Assembly: GCF_030247195.1 (NCBI RefSeq) | Contig: NC_080672.1 | Span: 374,952,166 to 375,016,165 of the forward strand | Reading direction: 5' to 3' | DNA length: 64,000 bases | From: Topomyia yanbarensis | Taxonomy: Eukaryota; Arthropoda; Insecta; Diptera; Culicidae | Shown: positions 11,456 to 21,088 of the stretch, piece by piece | Layout: each line of letters opens with the position of its first letter | How positions within the stretch are numbered: the stretch's first letter is position 1 | Program-made: the position numbers and the translations under genes | Notes under the pieces: generated by a model | Told to the model about the DNA's origin: nothing | Seen by the model: only the letters and a program-made list of their open reading frames with translations | Database searches by the model: none

Positions 11456-12236
11456 ACAAAGTTTGTTGAAATTGCATTTTCGAAAATATAGCTGAAATTT
11501 TTTAAAAATATTGGTGCTATTCCGTCTGGTCCTGGTCCTTTTGATGCGTATAAGTTTTTTAGTACAGTGGTAATTTCGTGTTCAGATAGTTCGTGGAAGG
11601 AAATGTCATTTGAAAATTCAGGTATAAATGAAAAGTAATCGCGGTTGCGGTCTGTTTCGGAATATGAAGTATAGACTTCTTGAAAGAATTTTCCAAATAA
11701 ATTGCAAATTTCAGTATTGTTATTTCCTACATGTCCGTCAAAATACGATTGGGATGGAAAGTTGCTGCTTTTCAATTTCTTTTTCACGTAATTGAAGAAA
11801 TTCTTCGGACAGGTCTGGATTTCATTCTCGATTTTACGATTATATTCTTCATGTGCAGTGTTAATGGCTATGTCGAGTTGGGAGCAAATGTCCAAATAGT
11901 TCTGCCGATTTGTAATGCTATGTTCTTTCTTGTAAATTTTATGTGCTTTTGTTTTCTATTTTTTAATTTTTTCAGTTGTTGGTTGAACCACACAGGCTGT
12001 TGACCGCCATGAGTTCTTCTTCTTCTTTTTACTGGTACAATTAAATAGAATTCAGTCACTGCTTCGTTGATATTTCCTATTATACTCAATGCAGTTTGCC
12101 AATTTATTCTACATAGTCTATGTTTTGCTTCTTCGAAGTCGGTTTTATGGCATTCCGGCACTTCCTCATACTCCAAGTCGTTCGGGGAAGAGTTTTGATG
12201 AAAGAAAATTGAATATTCGATTGCGGTGTGAAACAC
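11440..12236 (-). pseudogene. LINE reverse transcriptase, N-terminal part, truncated and frameshifted
   Basis: Two overlapping frames (12236-11868 and 11895-11359) carry the linker between endonuclease and reverse transcriptase (WFNQQLKKLKNRKQK, then CPKNFFNYVKKKLKSS) and the entry to the RT fold (LYASKGPGPDGIAPIFLKN). A frameshift lies near 11880. The YADD-containing palm is absent because the element breaks off near 11450 and the frame runs on into SINE sequence. Confidence 0.75.
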
Positions 12237-12407
12237 TTCATTAATTAAAGATGTTAAAGATGCATTAACTCAAAAGTTTTCAGTGCAGTTCGTGTATAAG
12301 AGGTCTAAATATGAATTTTGTCCATTTTTTACATGGTTGATTTGGTGCAGGCCAAATTCTGATATTTTGCCAAAGAAGTATTGAAGTGTTTCATTTTCGC
12401 CTACGAC

Positions 12408-15281
12408 CAGGCCCGACGAGAAGGGGGGGGGGGGGTCAGGGGGGTAACTGCCTCAGGGCCTGGGTCAATTTTGGGGGCCCGCATTTTTAACTGAAAATAA
12501 AGTGGGCAGAGATTGAAAAAAAATAAAATCCTCATACAAAAAAAATAACATTAGGCGAATTCAAAAAAATCTTGAAACTTGAACTAATTTTGTGAATACT
12601 GCTTAGTTCTTGATATGTCTTTAGTTAAAATAAAGGTTATGGTCATATCCTCTAAAAAGATGTTTTGCGGTGAGCACAATACTACAAGATTGAATGCTCA
12701 AAAATATATAGTTACAAAATATATTTAGAAATATATATTTAGAATAAAATAAATTAAGTGTTTGATTCGAATTAAAGTATTTGGTTTAATCAGTAAATAG
12801 ATTACTTTTATTCAAATAACATGTGCTTGTTTCACACAAAAAATATCAATGAATTGATTTATTTTCCATCGAGGAAATGATTTAATTAAATTGGAATTTT
12901 TGGATGCATCAACCAAAATATCCATTTAATCAAATTAGCAAGGTTTGTTATCTAAGTCTTTTGAAAATCAACATAATTACCTATTGTTTATTTTAAACAA
13001 ATCAGTGAGTGAAGTAAAAAATGCTATTATTGCTATAAAATGACTGAAACTGTTAATCCCTCTATGCCCATGTTGTTTATAAACTACAACGTTTTCAAAC
13101 AGCCACAACATTGCATTTGGGGAAGCTTTGTTAACAGATACACGGAAAGTTAATAACTCTATTGCCGTATCGTGGCTATTGCCGTTCATTTGAGCACTAA
13201 TAGCCATACTTATTAACTATAGAACTGAAGTCATTCTAATTAGTCTGATTCTATTCCACGGTGAAAGATGAAATTTTGATATAGCTGCACACCTAGAAAA
13301 AATAGTGTAAATTTACGTCTCCTGACCCTGACATATACGAGCATCAAAAATGACTTAGTTTTACGTTTGATTTTAATTTTACATGACGTTTAATTTCGTA
13401 AATCATGTAATTTTACTCCACATAAAGCGTTTGTTCTGAATGGTAGGAAGTGTAATTTTATGTTATTGCGCATGTAAAGTATATGTTTCATGTAAAATTA
13501 AACGGAACACGGCAATGTTCCGTCATTTCGTAAATTACGGTTTGTTGAATTGTGTCATGTTTGCAATTACGTCAACGATAAAATTCAGATTTTTTTGGTG
13601 TATGCGTTTTCTTGAAATAATACTGAAAACTGTTGAAACCTGTCAATTTAGATTGTCCTGGACGTCTTTTTCATGCACTTGGACAATTGTAAGTATTTCA
13701 GGAGGATAGCAATGAGCATCGGAAGGCAAAACTTGAATAACTTCTAGCACTGTGAGAAAAGTTACAATCCTGACCATAACAGGTTTTTTTGTGTTACCTC
13801 AACATATTTTTTTGCGATAAATTTGTCCCCTCTGTCTTAAAATCATATTCATATGAAAAATTCCTTGGCAGTTACTGTTTTCGGTCAAGTTAATCTGGAC
13901 TATTTTTTCTATTTCGACCGAGCCAGCGTAAAGCGAACGACAAAAATAGTTACTTTTATGTTTTGTGCATTGTCTGAAAAACCAAAGAATCGTTTATTCT
14001 CGTCGTGGGGATCGATCGAGACAAACGATCAGCAACAGCAAAATACGGTGCTCTGTATAAATACGGTGGTCGTCTAGGGGCAAATCACTTGCGATGCATT
14101 TTAAAAAATCAGCGTAATTAAATGCATTTTTCCAATAAAATAGAAATAGAAATGATGTATTTTGCGTAGGACGTTTGTTGAGTAGACTTTTTTGCGGGGG
14201 AGTACAGTTGAGTTGATGCGAAAATGGAAATAAAATGCATTTTTTCTAATTTGATTCAAATTTGTTAAAGATTTGTAGAGTGATCTGCCCCTAGGGGGTC
14301 GTTGTCTTTAGGTCTGGTCGTATTAGCTCGAGTATTCATGATGTGGAGCAATTTTTGATGATGAAAATGTACGTATATTCAATTTCACCATATCGACAAT
14401 ACAGTACTGAATATTTCAATAAATTGATTCAGGTAAAAGAATCATTTTTAATATCTACCTAAGTCATTTGTTGAATGTAATAGCTCTTGAATCGAAATGC
14501 CACTGAATATGGACCATGGAAAAATCGAGGCTACATTCTCTAGCATCGCATAAATGTTGCCATTGAGAAGGTAATGTCGTAATTCTAAGAAGTTACAGTG
14601 GATACATAGAGAAATTACTTCTCAGACGTCCTCAATGATGTTTTTTTGTAATAATGCGGTTGAGCCCATTCCTTCCTTCCCAGGAAAAATGAAACACAAT
14701 GCAGTACAACTAAACAGACAACTCTTTGCATATTTAAAGGACTATTTATTACGTAACAGTTCTGTGACCAGACGGCACAATACGGAAACCATGTTCTGAA
14801 ACCACTAAGGAAAATCCGTTCAGGTCATAATGACATCTGTAATAGCTGCGTCCAGTACCTCAAAATCAACAGGAAGCAACATGCAAAGAATCAAGGCAAT
14901 ATTAACGATGGCAACATAAAAGCTCATCAAGACTGCATAAATGATGACAATATTGACGTGTATGACAGCTCCCGCCACGAAAAAGGGCTCCAATTGTAAT
15001 GGCAAATCACGCGCAAGTGGTTCTGATGGACAACCACTAATATTTGTTTATTTATTTTTTTATTTGTTTTTCAGCCTTTATTTATCTATTAAAAGATATT
15101 AAAAGACACATGACTCTGTCCAGACGACGCATTAAGGCATGTCAAATAAATTAATCATATAAAAATGGTTTGTTTTAAAAAAATACAATTTGCCTAATGG
15201 ATATCCAAATGAGAAGTCATATATGCTAGGGCCCGTCAGTAATTTTAGTCCCGGGGCCCGGCGCGGCTCTCGACGGCCCTG
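12408..15281. mobile_element. hAT-type DNA element, 2.87 kb, with 8-bp target-site duplication
   Basis: The unit starts CAGGCCCGACGAG and ends CTCGACGGCCCTG, imperfect inverted ends of the CAGGG-type known from hAT elements. It is bounded by identical 8-bp copies of CCTACGAC at 12400-12407 and 15282-15289, the length expected for hAT. Removing it with one CCTACGAC restores the endonuclease frame of the host LINE. No transposase frame of useful length is visible inside, so it is probably non-autonomous. It carries the repeat at 13293-13612, a run of G near 12422-12434 and otherwise AT-rich filler. Confidence 0.85.
13293..13612. repeat. MITE-like repeat, copy 1
   Basis: It matches 18481-18790 in the same orientation, from AATTTACGTCTCCTGACC through ATATACGAGCATCAAAAA and CATGTAAAATTAAAC to AACGATAAAATTCAG and TTTTTTTGGTGT. 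The outer ends are weakly inverted. It is nested in the hAT element. Confidence 0.65.
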
Positions 15282-15289
15282 CCTACGAC

Positions 15290-15850
15290 TGGGAGTAAGA
15301 TAGATTCGTTTTCAATGTCTACGATGTAGTTGGTGTTACGTTGATCAAAGTCGCCATAAATATGCAGTTTTACTTCAGGGTCCATGTTTGACACGATCGA
15401 TTTTACAGTTTGAAAAAATAGTTCAAATGATTTTTTGTGAACATTTTCAGGTGGAAAGTACACAGAGGACAATATGTGCACTTCTCCTGATATTACTGCT
15501 TTTGCCCAAATATGTTCGAATTCTATATGTTTCATGGTTTCTATTTCTTCTGAAGGAAAGTCTGCGTTTATGGCTATAATGACTCCACCTCCAGACTTTT
15601 TCTTACAAAGAGACAAATTACGGTCATGCCGAAATACATTAAATTGATTTCCAAAAATTTCTTCGCTTCTTACACTTTCATACCAGCTACTTTCTGTTCC
15701 AAGCATTATATTAAAAGAAGATGAAATTATTTTTTGTTGGATTTCTTTCATTTTGGCTGAGCTTTTCATTCGATTAAAATTCTGGCAATTGACTAAAATT
15801 TCAGTCGAATTCTGTTGGGCATGCGAAGAAGTTTTTGGAACATTTAAATT
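15290..15850 (-). pseudogene. LINE apurinic-type endonuclease domain (ORF2 start)
   Basis: The frame at 15769-15245 carries a catalytic-type Glu in LGTESSWYES, the FRHDRNLS and KKSGGGVIIAI blocks, VYFPPENVHK and HIYGDFDQRN. The D...N pair of the last matches the GDFN-type motif of LINE endonucleases (here GDFD). The frame continues upstream without stop to about 15850. At 15290 it meets the hAT insertion and resumes at 12399 as VVGENETLQYFFGKI and SYLDLLYTN. Confidence 0.8.
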
Positions 15851-15888
15851 ACTTACAGTTATATTTTCTTCCTCTATAAAGGGCGTCG

Positions 15889-16888
15889 TTACCTTTGAAA
15901 ATTCGACGTTCCAAATTTATGCGTAGCTTCACGGAGTTGTTGAAGGCGCCTGGTTCTTTCGTTTGATAAAAATTTTCCATAGGAGTCAAGGTCTGCTGCT
16001 ACTTCGTCTGGGTTTAGCCCATATTCCTGATAGACTTCGATAAAAATGCGCAGGAGATGGTCAGGAGCCGTCATTCCTTCCACGCAAATAGATGGGTGTT
16101 GGTCGCCATCCGTTGATTGTGACGTGAGGCGTTCGATGGGAGGGCGCAAGGGCTCCAGTTCAAATTGGCTCTCTATGTTCGAATGTTGAGATGTGGTTGC
16201 CAATGTGTGTATACTATTTTCGACGCCGGTTGGTGTTACTTCCATTTGTTTGGGTTGAATGTTTTCGTTAGCTGAACGGTATGGGATGGCGTCGCCTTTT
16301 TTAAAGTTTATGAAATTTGGTTTTACTGCTGGTATTGCAAGACCTGCAATCGGATGTTCGGTGGTTGTGGGAGGAACGGAAAATTGTTTTTTCGCCGTGG
16401 CAAATAGTAATTTGTCTGACGTTTTACCACTGTCGTTATGATGATGATTGTTAGCGTGATCGTTGTCCCGTTGACTTGACTGCTTACGGCGTTTTGCCTT
16501 ATCAACAGCTTTTTCCTGAAGTCGTCGAATGCGTTGTTTGGCGTAATATTTTGTCCAATCCTGCTACCATTGCCATTTATCGCCCAAAAATCGCCAGCCT
16601 GGAGACGTATGATCTATTTTCTGTGGCTGTGGTTCGATGTTGTGTGTCCGTATGCGACTTCATCATTTTTAGTAGCTGATCTTGTAAATGGATCATTTTG
16701 CGTGTGTCGACCTCTGTCCTAATAATGTGTTGGCAGTCCGCACACACAGGCACCATAAATGCCCGGATAAAATTTTCCTGATTAAGCTGCACACCTACAC
16801 TGGCAGCATGGTACGATCTACTGCAAAATTCACACTTCCAGTGGAAGTGATCGTCGTTGATGTTACAAGTTTTTACACCGCACTGCAT
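15889..16888 (-). pseudogene. LINE ORF1 with PHD-like zinc finger, one break
   Basis: The frame at 16888-16577 begins MQCGVKTC and contains a C...C...HWKCEFCSRSYH...VCADC spacing typical of PHD-like fingers in CR1-clade ORF1 proteins. A stop or frameshift near 16577 follows. The frame then resumes and ends at 15889 with THKFGTSNFQR. ORF2 starts just downstream. The protein presumably binds retrotransposon RNA or assists target recognition, as inferred for the family. Confidence 0.65.
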
Positions 16889-16899
16889 TATTTTACTAT

Positions 16900-17890
16900 T
16901 ACTTTGTAAGTAGGGCTTAGCCCACTACTCGGGTTCTTGTTTGCCCGGCGTACCCTTCTTTTCAGGGCGGCCTAGGTGCTCCTACCGAAATTTCGCATTT
17001 TCGTATATAAACAAACGAAAAAGAGAAAAAACAAATTAACTAAATTTACCGACTTGTATTCTCCTCTAATTCTCTTTTGCTGCACTGTGCGCTGCACGCT
17101 GCTCGGCAAAATGCTGCTGTTGGCAGGAAGGCGACGGTTTTGTCCGACCGGCCGGGACAACAACGGCCGCATTCTCCTTTGTCGTTGGCTGCTTCGGCAG
17201 CGGTCCTTGACTTTTAGCTAGGGAGGTGAGCTTTGTTGGAACCTCCCTAGCGACGGATCCTTAATGGTTAGCCGGGGAAGCGAAAACTCCTTTACACTTA
17301 GCTTCCCTCGACGGCGATCCTGCACCACTAAATTCACTTGTGCCCGAACCACGGGCTGGCACTTTTGACGGATTTAATTTGCCGTCACACGTGCGCACTG
17401 GAACGTTTTCTAGTGGCGGAAAACACCCGAGAAACCTCTAAACGGACGTCTGTCTATCGCCGTGATTCATCACTTTCTAACTATTTTACGATGGCCGCCT
17501 TCTGCACTCGACCACAACAAGCACCAACCGCCTAGTCGCATAGCTGTCATCGGTGAGCAGCATAACCAACGCACCCTTATTTTTGCAAGAGGAGAGCGGA
17601 GACCTACCTAAGCCCTATGTTTCTTATATACAAATGTTCAACAAAAATTACTACACCTATCTGCACAAACAAAACCGTTCACAAACGAGAAAATGAACAA
17701 AAAAATTACAAACTAAATGTGAACGGCATCGAACAGCGGTGAGCATAACATTACGTAAACGATACACTCTATGGAGTATATACGAAAAAAAAGGGTATAT
17801 TTCCACCCAGTGCCAAATTGTTATCCTGACGCGTTACAACTTGTAGTTCAATTGCACTGTAACTTACGAGGCATGCGCGCGATGTTTGTT
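16900..17890 (-). promoter_or_regulatory. 5' untranslated/promoter region of the CR1/T1-like LINE
   Basis: The stretch is visibly richer in G+C than its neighbours, with repeated GCTCACCTCCCTAG-like and GGAACCTCCCTAG blocks around 17180-17320. It sits directly upstream of ORF1. LINE 5' regions usually hold an internal promoter; none is recognised base by base here and the left limit is approximate. Confidence 0.35.
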
Positions 17891-18480
17891 TAAGTAGGTA
17901 AAAAATACTAATTAATAAATTATTTCGGAACGCTTAGATAGGCGTCCGCACTCGTTGACTGTTCGAGCGAATTACAATCATTCCGATCGAATCATGCGGA
18001 TTCAAAATTAGAAGCACTTTAATTAAGCAAGAAAATGTTAACATCTTTGATATTTTAAAACGAAAGTAAAAATAGGTACCGATTTTGTCAGCCTAAAATA
18101 CATCATGCTGCTGATAAAACGGGTCCTCGCTGTACTAAGAAAAGCACTTTGCTCTTTTCATAGCTATCTGACATTAAACACCTTTTTTAGGAATAAGGAC
18201 ATTGCCCTGGTCTGATCATGAGCTCTATATTCGATCCCCTTAGGAGTCAACTGGATCGAAGCACTATCCTTGCACTTGTCATGTATACACCAAAAGGGGT
18301 TACGAAAAAGGCCAAGTTTCGTAACGCAATGTAGTACCATGGCAATGCAGTACAATCACAAAGCAAAAGAAATCGATGAACAACAAATTAAAGCTTTTAC
18401 TTTAGTCTCTTGTTACTATATACCCTAATAAAAAATATACACCAACTTTAACCCATATAATCCAATGATTCCACACACTC
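17891..18480. other. Unassigned spacer
   Basis: Only short ORFs without motifs (for example 18164-18355 minus). No element recognised. Confidence 0.3.
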
Positions 18481-18790
18481 AGAAAAAATCGTGTAAATTT
18501 ACGTCTCCTGACCATGACATATACGAGCATCAAAAACAACATAGTTTTACGTTTGATTTTAATTTTACATGTCGTTGAATTTTGCGAGTCACGTAATTTA
18601 ACTCCACATTGTTTAATTTGTTTAAAATGTTGAATGGTGTAATTTTATGGCACTGCGCGTGGAAAGTACATCTTTCATGTAAAATTAAACAGAACACGGT
18701 AATTTTTCGTCATCTCGTCGATTACGGTTTGTTAGATTGTGGCAAGTTTGGAATTACGTCAACGATAAAATTCAGATTTTTTTGGTGTGC
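18481..18790. repeat. MITE-like repeat, copy 2
   Basis: It is the direct-orientation partner of 13293-13612, roughly 85 percent alike by eye. A more distant relative may be present at 28790-29150, where TGTAAAAT and TTTGATGCTCC motifs recur. Confidence 0.65.
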
Positions 18791-18877
18791 ACATATTGTT
18801 TGGATTATACACTGAACAAGTCGTTAGGCTCTTGGATCATAAGATGTTTATTAGGGTAGACAATAAACAATAATTTT

Positions 18878-19029
18878 TTTTATTTATGTTATAGAGGTTT
18901 TAACCTTAAGGTCATTCGCCTCTTCAGCTTAGAAAAATCTCTTATAAAAAATTTCTAACCCTATGTGCGGGGTTGGGACTCGAACCCAGGTGCACTGCGT
19001 GCAAGGCATTCGATTTACCATCCCACCCC
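18878..19029 (-). mobile_element. tRNA-derived SINE with 12-bp target-site duplication
   Basis: On the minus strand it begins TGGGGTGGGATGGTAAATC, has a B box GGTTCGAGTCC, then CGCACATAGGGTTAGAAA, GAGGCGAATGACCTTAAGG and a TAAAACCTCTATAA tail ending in an A-rich run. AACAATAATTTT stands on both sides (18866-18877 and 19030-19041), showing retrotransposition. Confidence 0.88.
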
Positions 19030-19079
19030 AACAATAATTTTAAAAGAAACTATTTTCGCAGATAATCCCAAAACTTTCG

Positions 19080-19560
19080 ATCAGCACTGCCCACGCACGC
19101 ATAGAAGCAGCCTATGCAGAAACCGCTCCGCTTAGAATTAATTTGAGAGAGCGTCATCTGTGCGCATGGCTGAAAGAATCAATTTGAACAACTCGATCGG
19201 TGTTCGGCTGCCTTTGCTGTCTCAGCTGATGCGTGCGAGCGAGGGAACTACGCCCGTTTAAATATCCAGCATCTTCAACGTACACGCGCACCGCACACTC
19301 ATCTCCGATCAACCGGTCAAAATCGCACCCCGAGCACATTGAGCAGAGCAGCCACGTTTTGCGTCGTTCTACTTCTCGCCACGTTCGTGCGATTGCAAAC
19401 CTTTGCAATTACTTTTACTGGCCCGGAACGGTATTTTGAACTTTGTTGGTCAGCGGTTAAGATTGGTTTTGCCGAAAGTCGTTAAAATGACTTATCTAAC
19501 GGACGACGAACCTCCGTTACCTGCATCAGCATTAGCGCAGGTGAACGCTGATGAAGTAGG
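19080..19560 (+). promoter_or_regulatory. Candidate promoter and short first exon on the plus strand
   Basis: A G+C-rich island contains CGTTTAAATATCCAGCATC near 19253. After about 230 bases ATGACTTATCTAACGGACG begins at 19487 in a fair context (TTAAAATG). The frame reads MTYLTDDEPPLPASALAQ and meets CAG/GTGAAC, a plausible splice donor, near 19541. No downstream plus-strand exon could be linked. It could equally be non-coding or a relic. Confidence 0.25.
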
Positions 19561-20135
19561 GTTGACTTAGGTTAGTTTCAGCGCGGGGGAAAAGGTCGTG
19601 TTTTGACCTTTTTCGTTGCTAAATATAACCACAGTGTCAGACTGACACTGAAATTGCTTTAAGCATAAATCACAGGTGGCGGCGTACGCCGATGCTGATG
19701 ATGAAATACGCTCAATTTGCGCTTTACAAAGCGTTGTCGGTTCGGTGTGGTGGGTGAAGGTATGTAAATTACACAGCTTTCAAGTGAGTTGATTTGATGA
19801 TTTCGGGTGCGTTTGTGTCGCTGTGTCTACAACCGCGAGGTCAACGATAATCTGCTGAAATGTTGTGAACTCTTGTTCGTGTGATATATTGGTTCGAAAA
19901 TTTCAGTAAGAAGTAAGATTGATTCATTGTTTGACTCAGACATATATGTTCGATTTATTAGCTGATGGTTTTCTGTACTGAAGTGCCTCAAAAAATCGTA
20001 CTATAAATAATGCTTAACTATAAATAATGGAAAAAACAGAAAAGCGTATGATTGTCTACCATCCTTTCAGGGTTCGTGTTAGATTTTCGGATATACCAAA
20101 ATTATATTACTACACAATACAAGAATCCTATTAAT
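19561..20135. other. Region downstream of NRF-like gene 2
   Basis: No gene seen. It includes the presumed 3' untranslated and termination region of gene 2. Confidence 0.3.
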
Positions 20136-21088
20136 TTATTCTCCAGTGATCACTTTGTTGTTAGCAACCGCTTTTTCACCATTCTTCGCGAGCTCCAGAT
20201 TTTCTTCGTAATACACTTCTGAAAAGATTCAGTGCAGTTGATTAGAAGAGTTAAACAATTAACTTCATAACATTGAACACTAATACCTGGTTTCTTCTCG
20301 AACAATTGCTTCTGAAGATTTGAAAGTGGAATTTCGATTCCCAAGCAAAGAAGTAATCCGAGAATATACGACAAAACAAGTGTTGATGATGTCGATACGA
20401 GCTGGGGACGGTACAAAAGAACATCGAATTGTTCCTTAAACACTCGATTAAGTAAATACTCACGATTCTGACGTCACTAATATAAATCGGTTGTCGGATG
20501 TTGCCCAGTGTCGCGCGAATGACAAACAAGTGGCACAAATATACCGCATAGGTGACCTTGCCAAGTGGCCTAAAGATTGGATTGTTCAACAGTCGTTTGA
20601 AGAACCCTATAGATTGAGGAAGGAAATAAAATCGTAATGCAGTCAGTGCCAACTTAACTTAAGGTTGCACAGAGAATGCGCTAAATTCGCAAACGAAAAA
20701 AGCAGTTTTTTTCCACACCGTATGTCAGATCTTCATAAAAATCAATCAGCAGTACTGTAACAACATTCTACATACGCTGATTGATTTTTATGAAGATCTG
20801 ACATACAGTGTGGAAAAAAACTGCTTTTTTCCTTTGCGAATTTAGCGCATTCTCTGTGCAACCTTAAGTTTTCTTGAGTACATCATAGATCAGACACGTA
20901 CAACCTACTCCAAATGCAAGTCCAACGTACATAACACCGAATATCACACCCCACAGATTCTTGGAGATGGCAGCATAGCAGGCTATCCAAATAGCAGGCT
21001 TCTCGAAGTCGTATGCATAGAAGATGTACGCGGATAGTAGCAGCAGTATGGCCATCGGTAGCGCTGAGTACCACGCTAGCAGGAACAA
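20136..21088 (-). CDS. NRF-like gene 2, last four exons
   Basis: Exon 9 (21088-20902) encodes two spans, AWYSALPMAILLLLSAY and KNLWGVIFGVMYVGLAFGVG. The preferred donor is GTACGT at 20901. Exon 10 (20606-20464) encodes RPLGKVTYAVYLCHLFVIRA and exon 11 (20401-20287) the last span. Exon 12 (20218-20136) encodes a short charged tail ending VITGE and a TAA. AATAAA overlaps the stop (20140-20135), a possible early polyadenylation signal. Introns 10 and 11 are about 60 bp, normal for insects. Intron 9 is 295 bp only because a MITE fills it. Confidence 0.88.

Larger units (their letters stand above)
11456..17890 (-). mobile_element. CR1/T1-like non-LTR retrotransposon, broken, interrupted by a hAT element
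   Basis: Read on the minus strand the order is a G+C-richer 5' region (17890-16900), ORF1 (16888-15889), an endonuclease frame (15850-15290), the inserted hAT element (12408-15281), the endonuclease end (12399-12240), then the start of reverse transcriptase (12236-11440). Catalytic motifs and the 3' end are missing, replaced by the SINE fragment at 11328. The PHD-finger ORF1 and the KKSGGGVIIAI block in the endonuclease suggest the CR1 clade with Anopheles T1/Q-like elements. That clade call comes from memory of the family and was not aligned. Confidence 0.7.
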
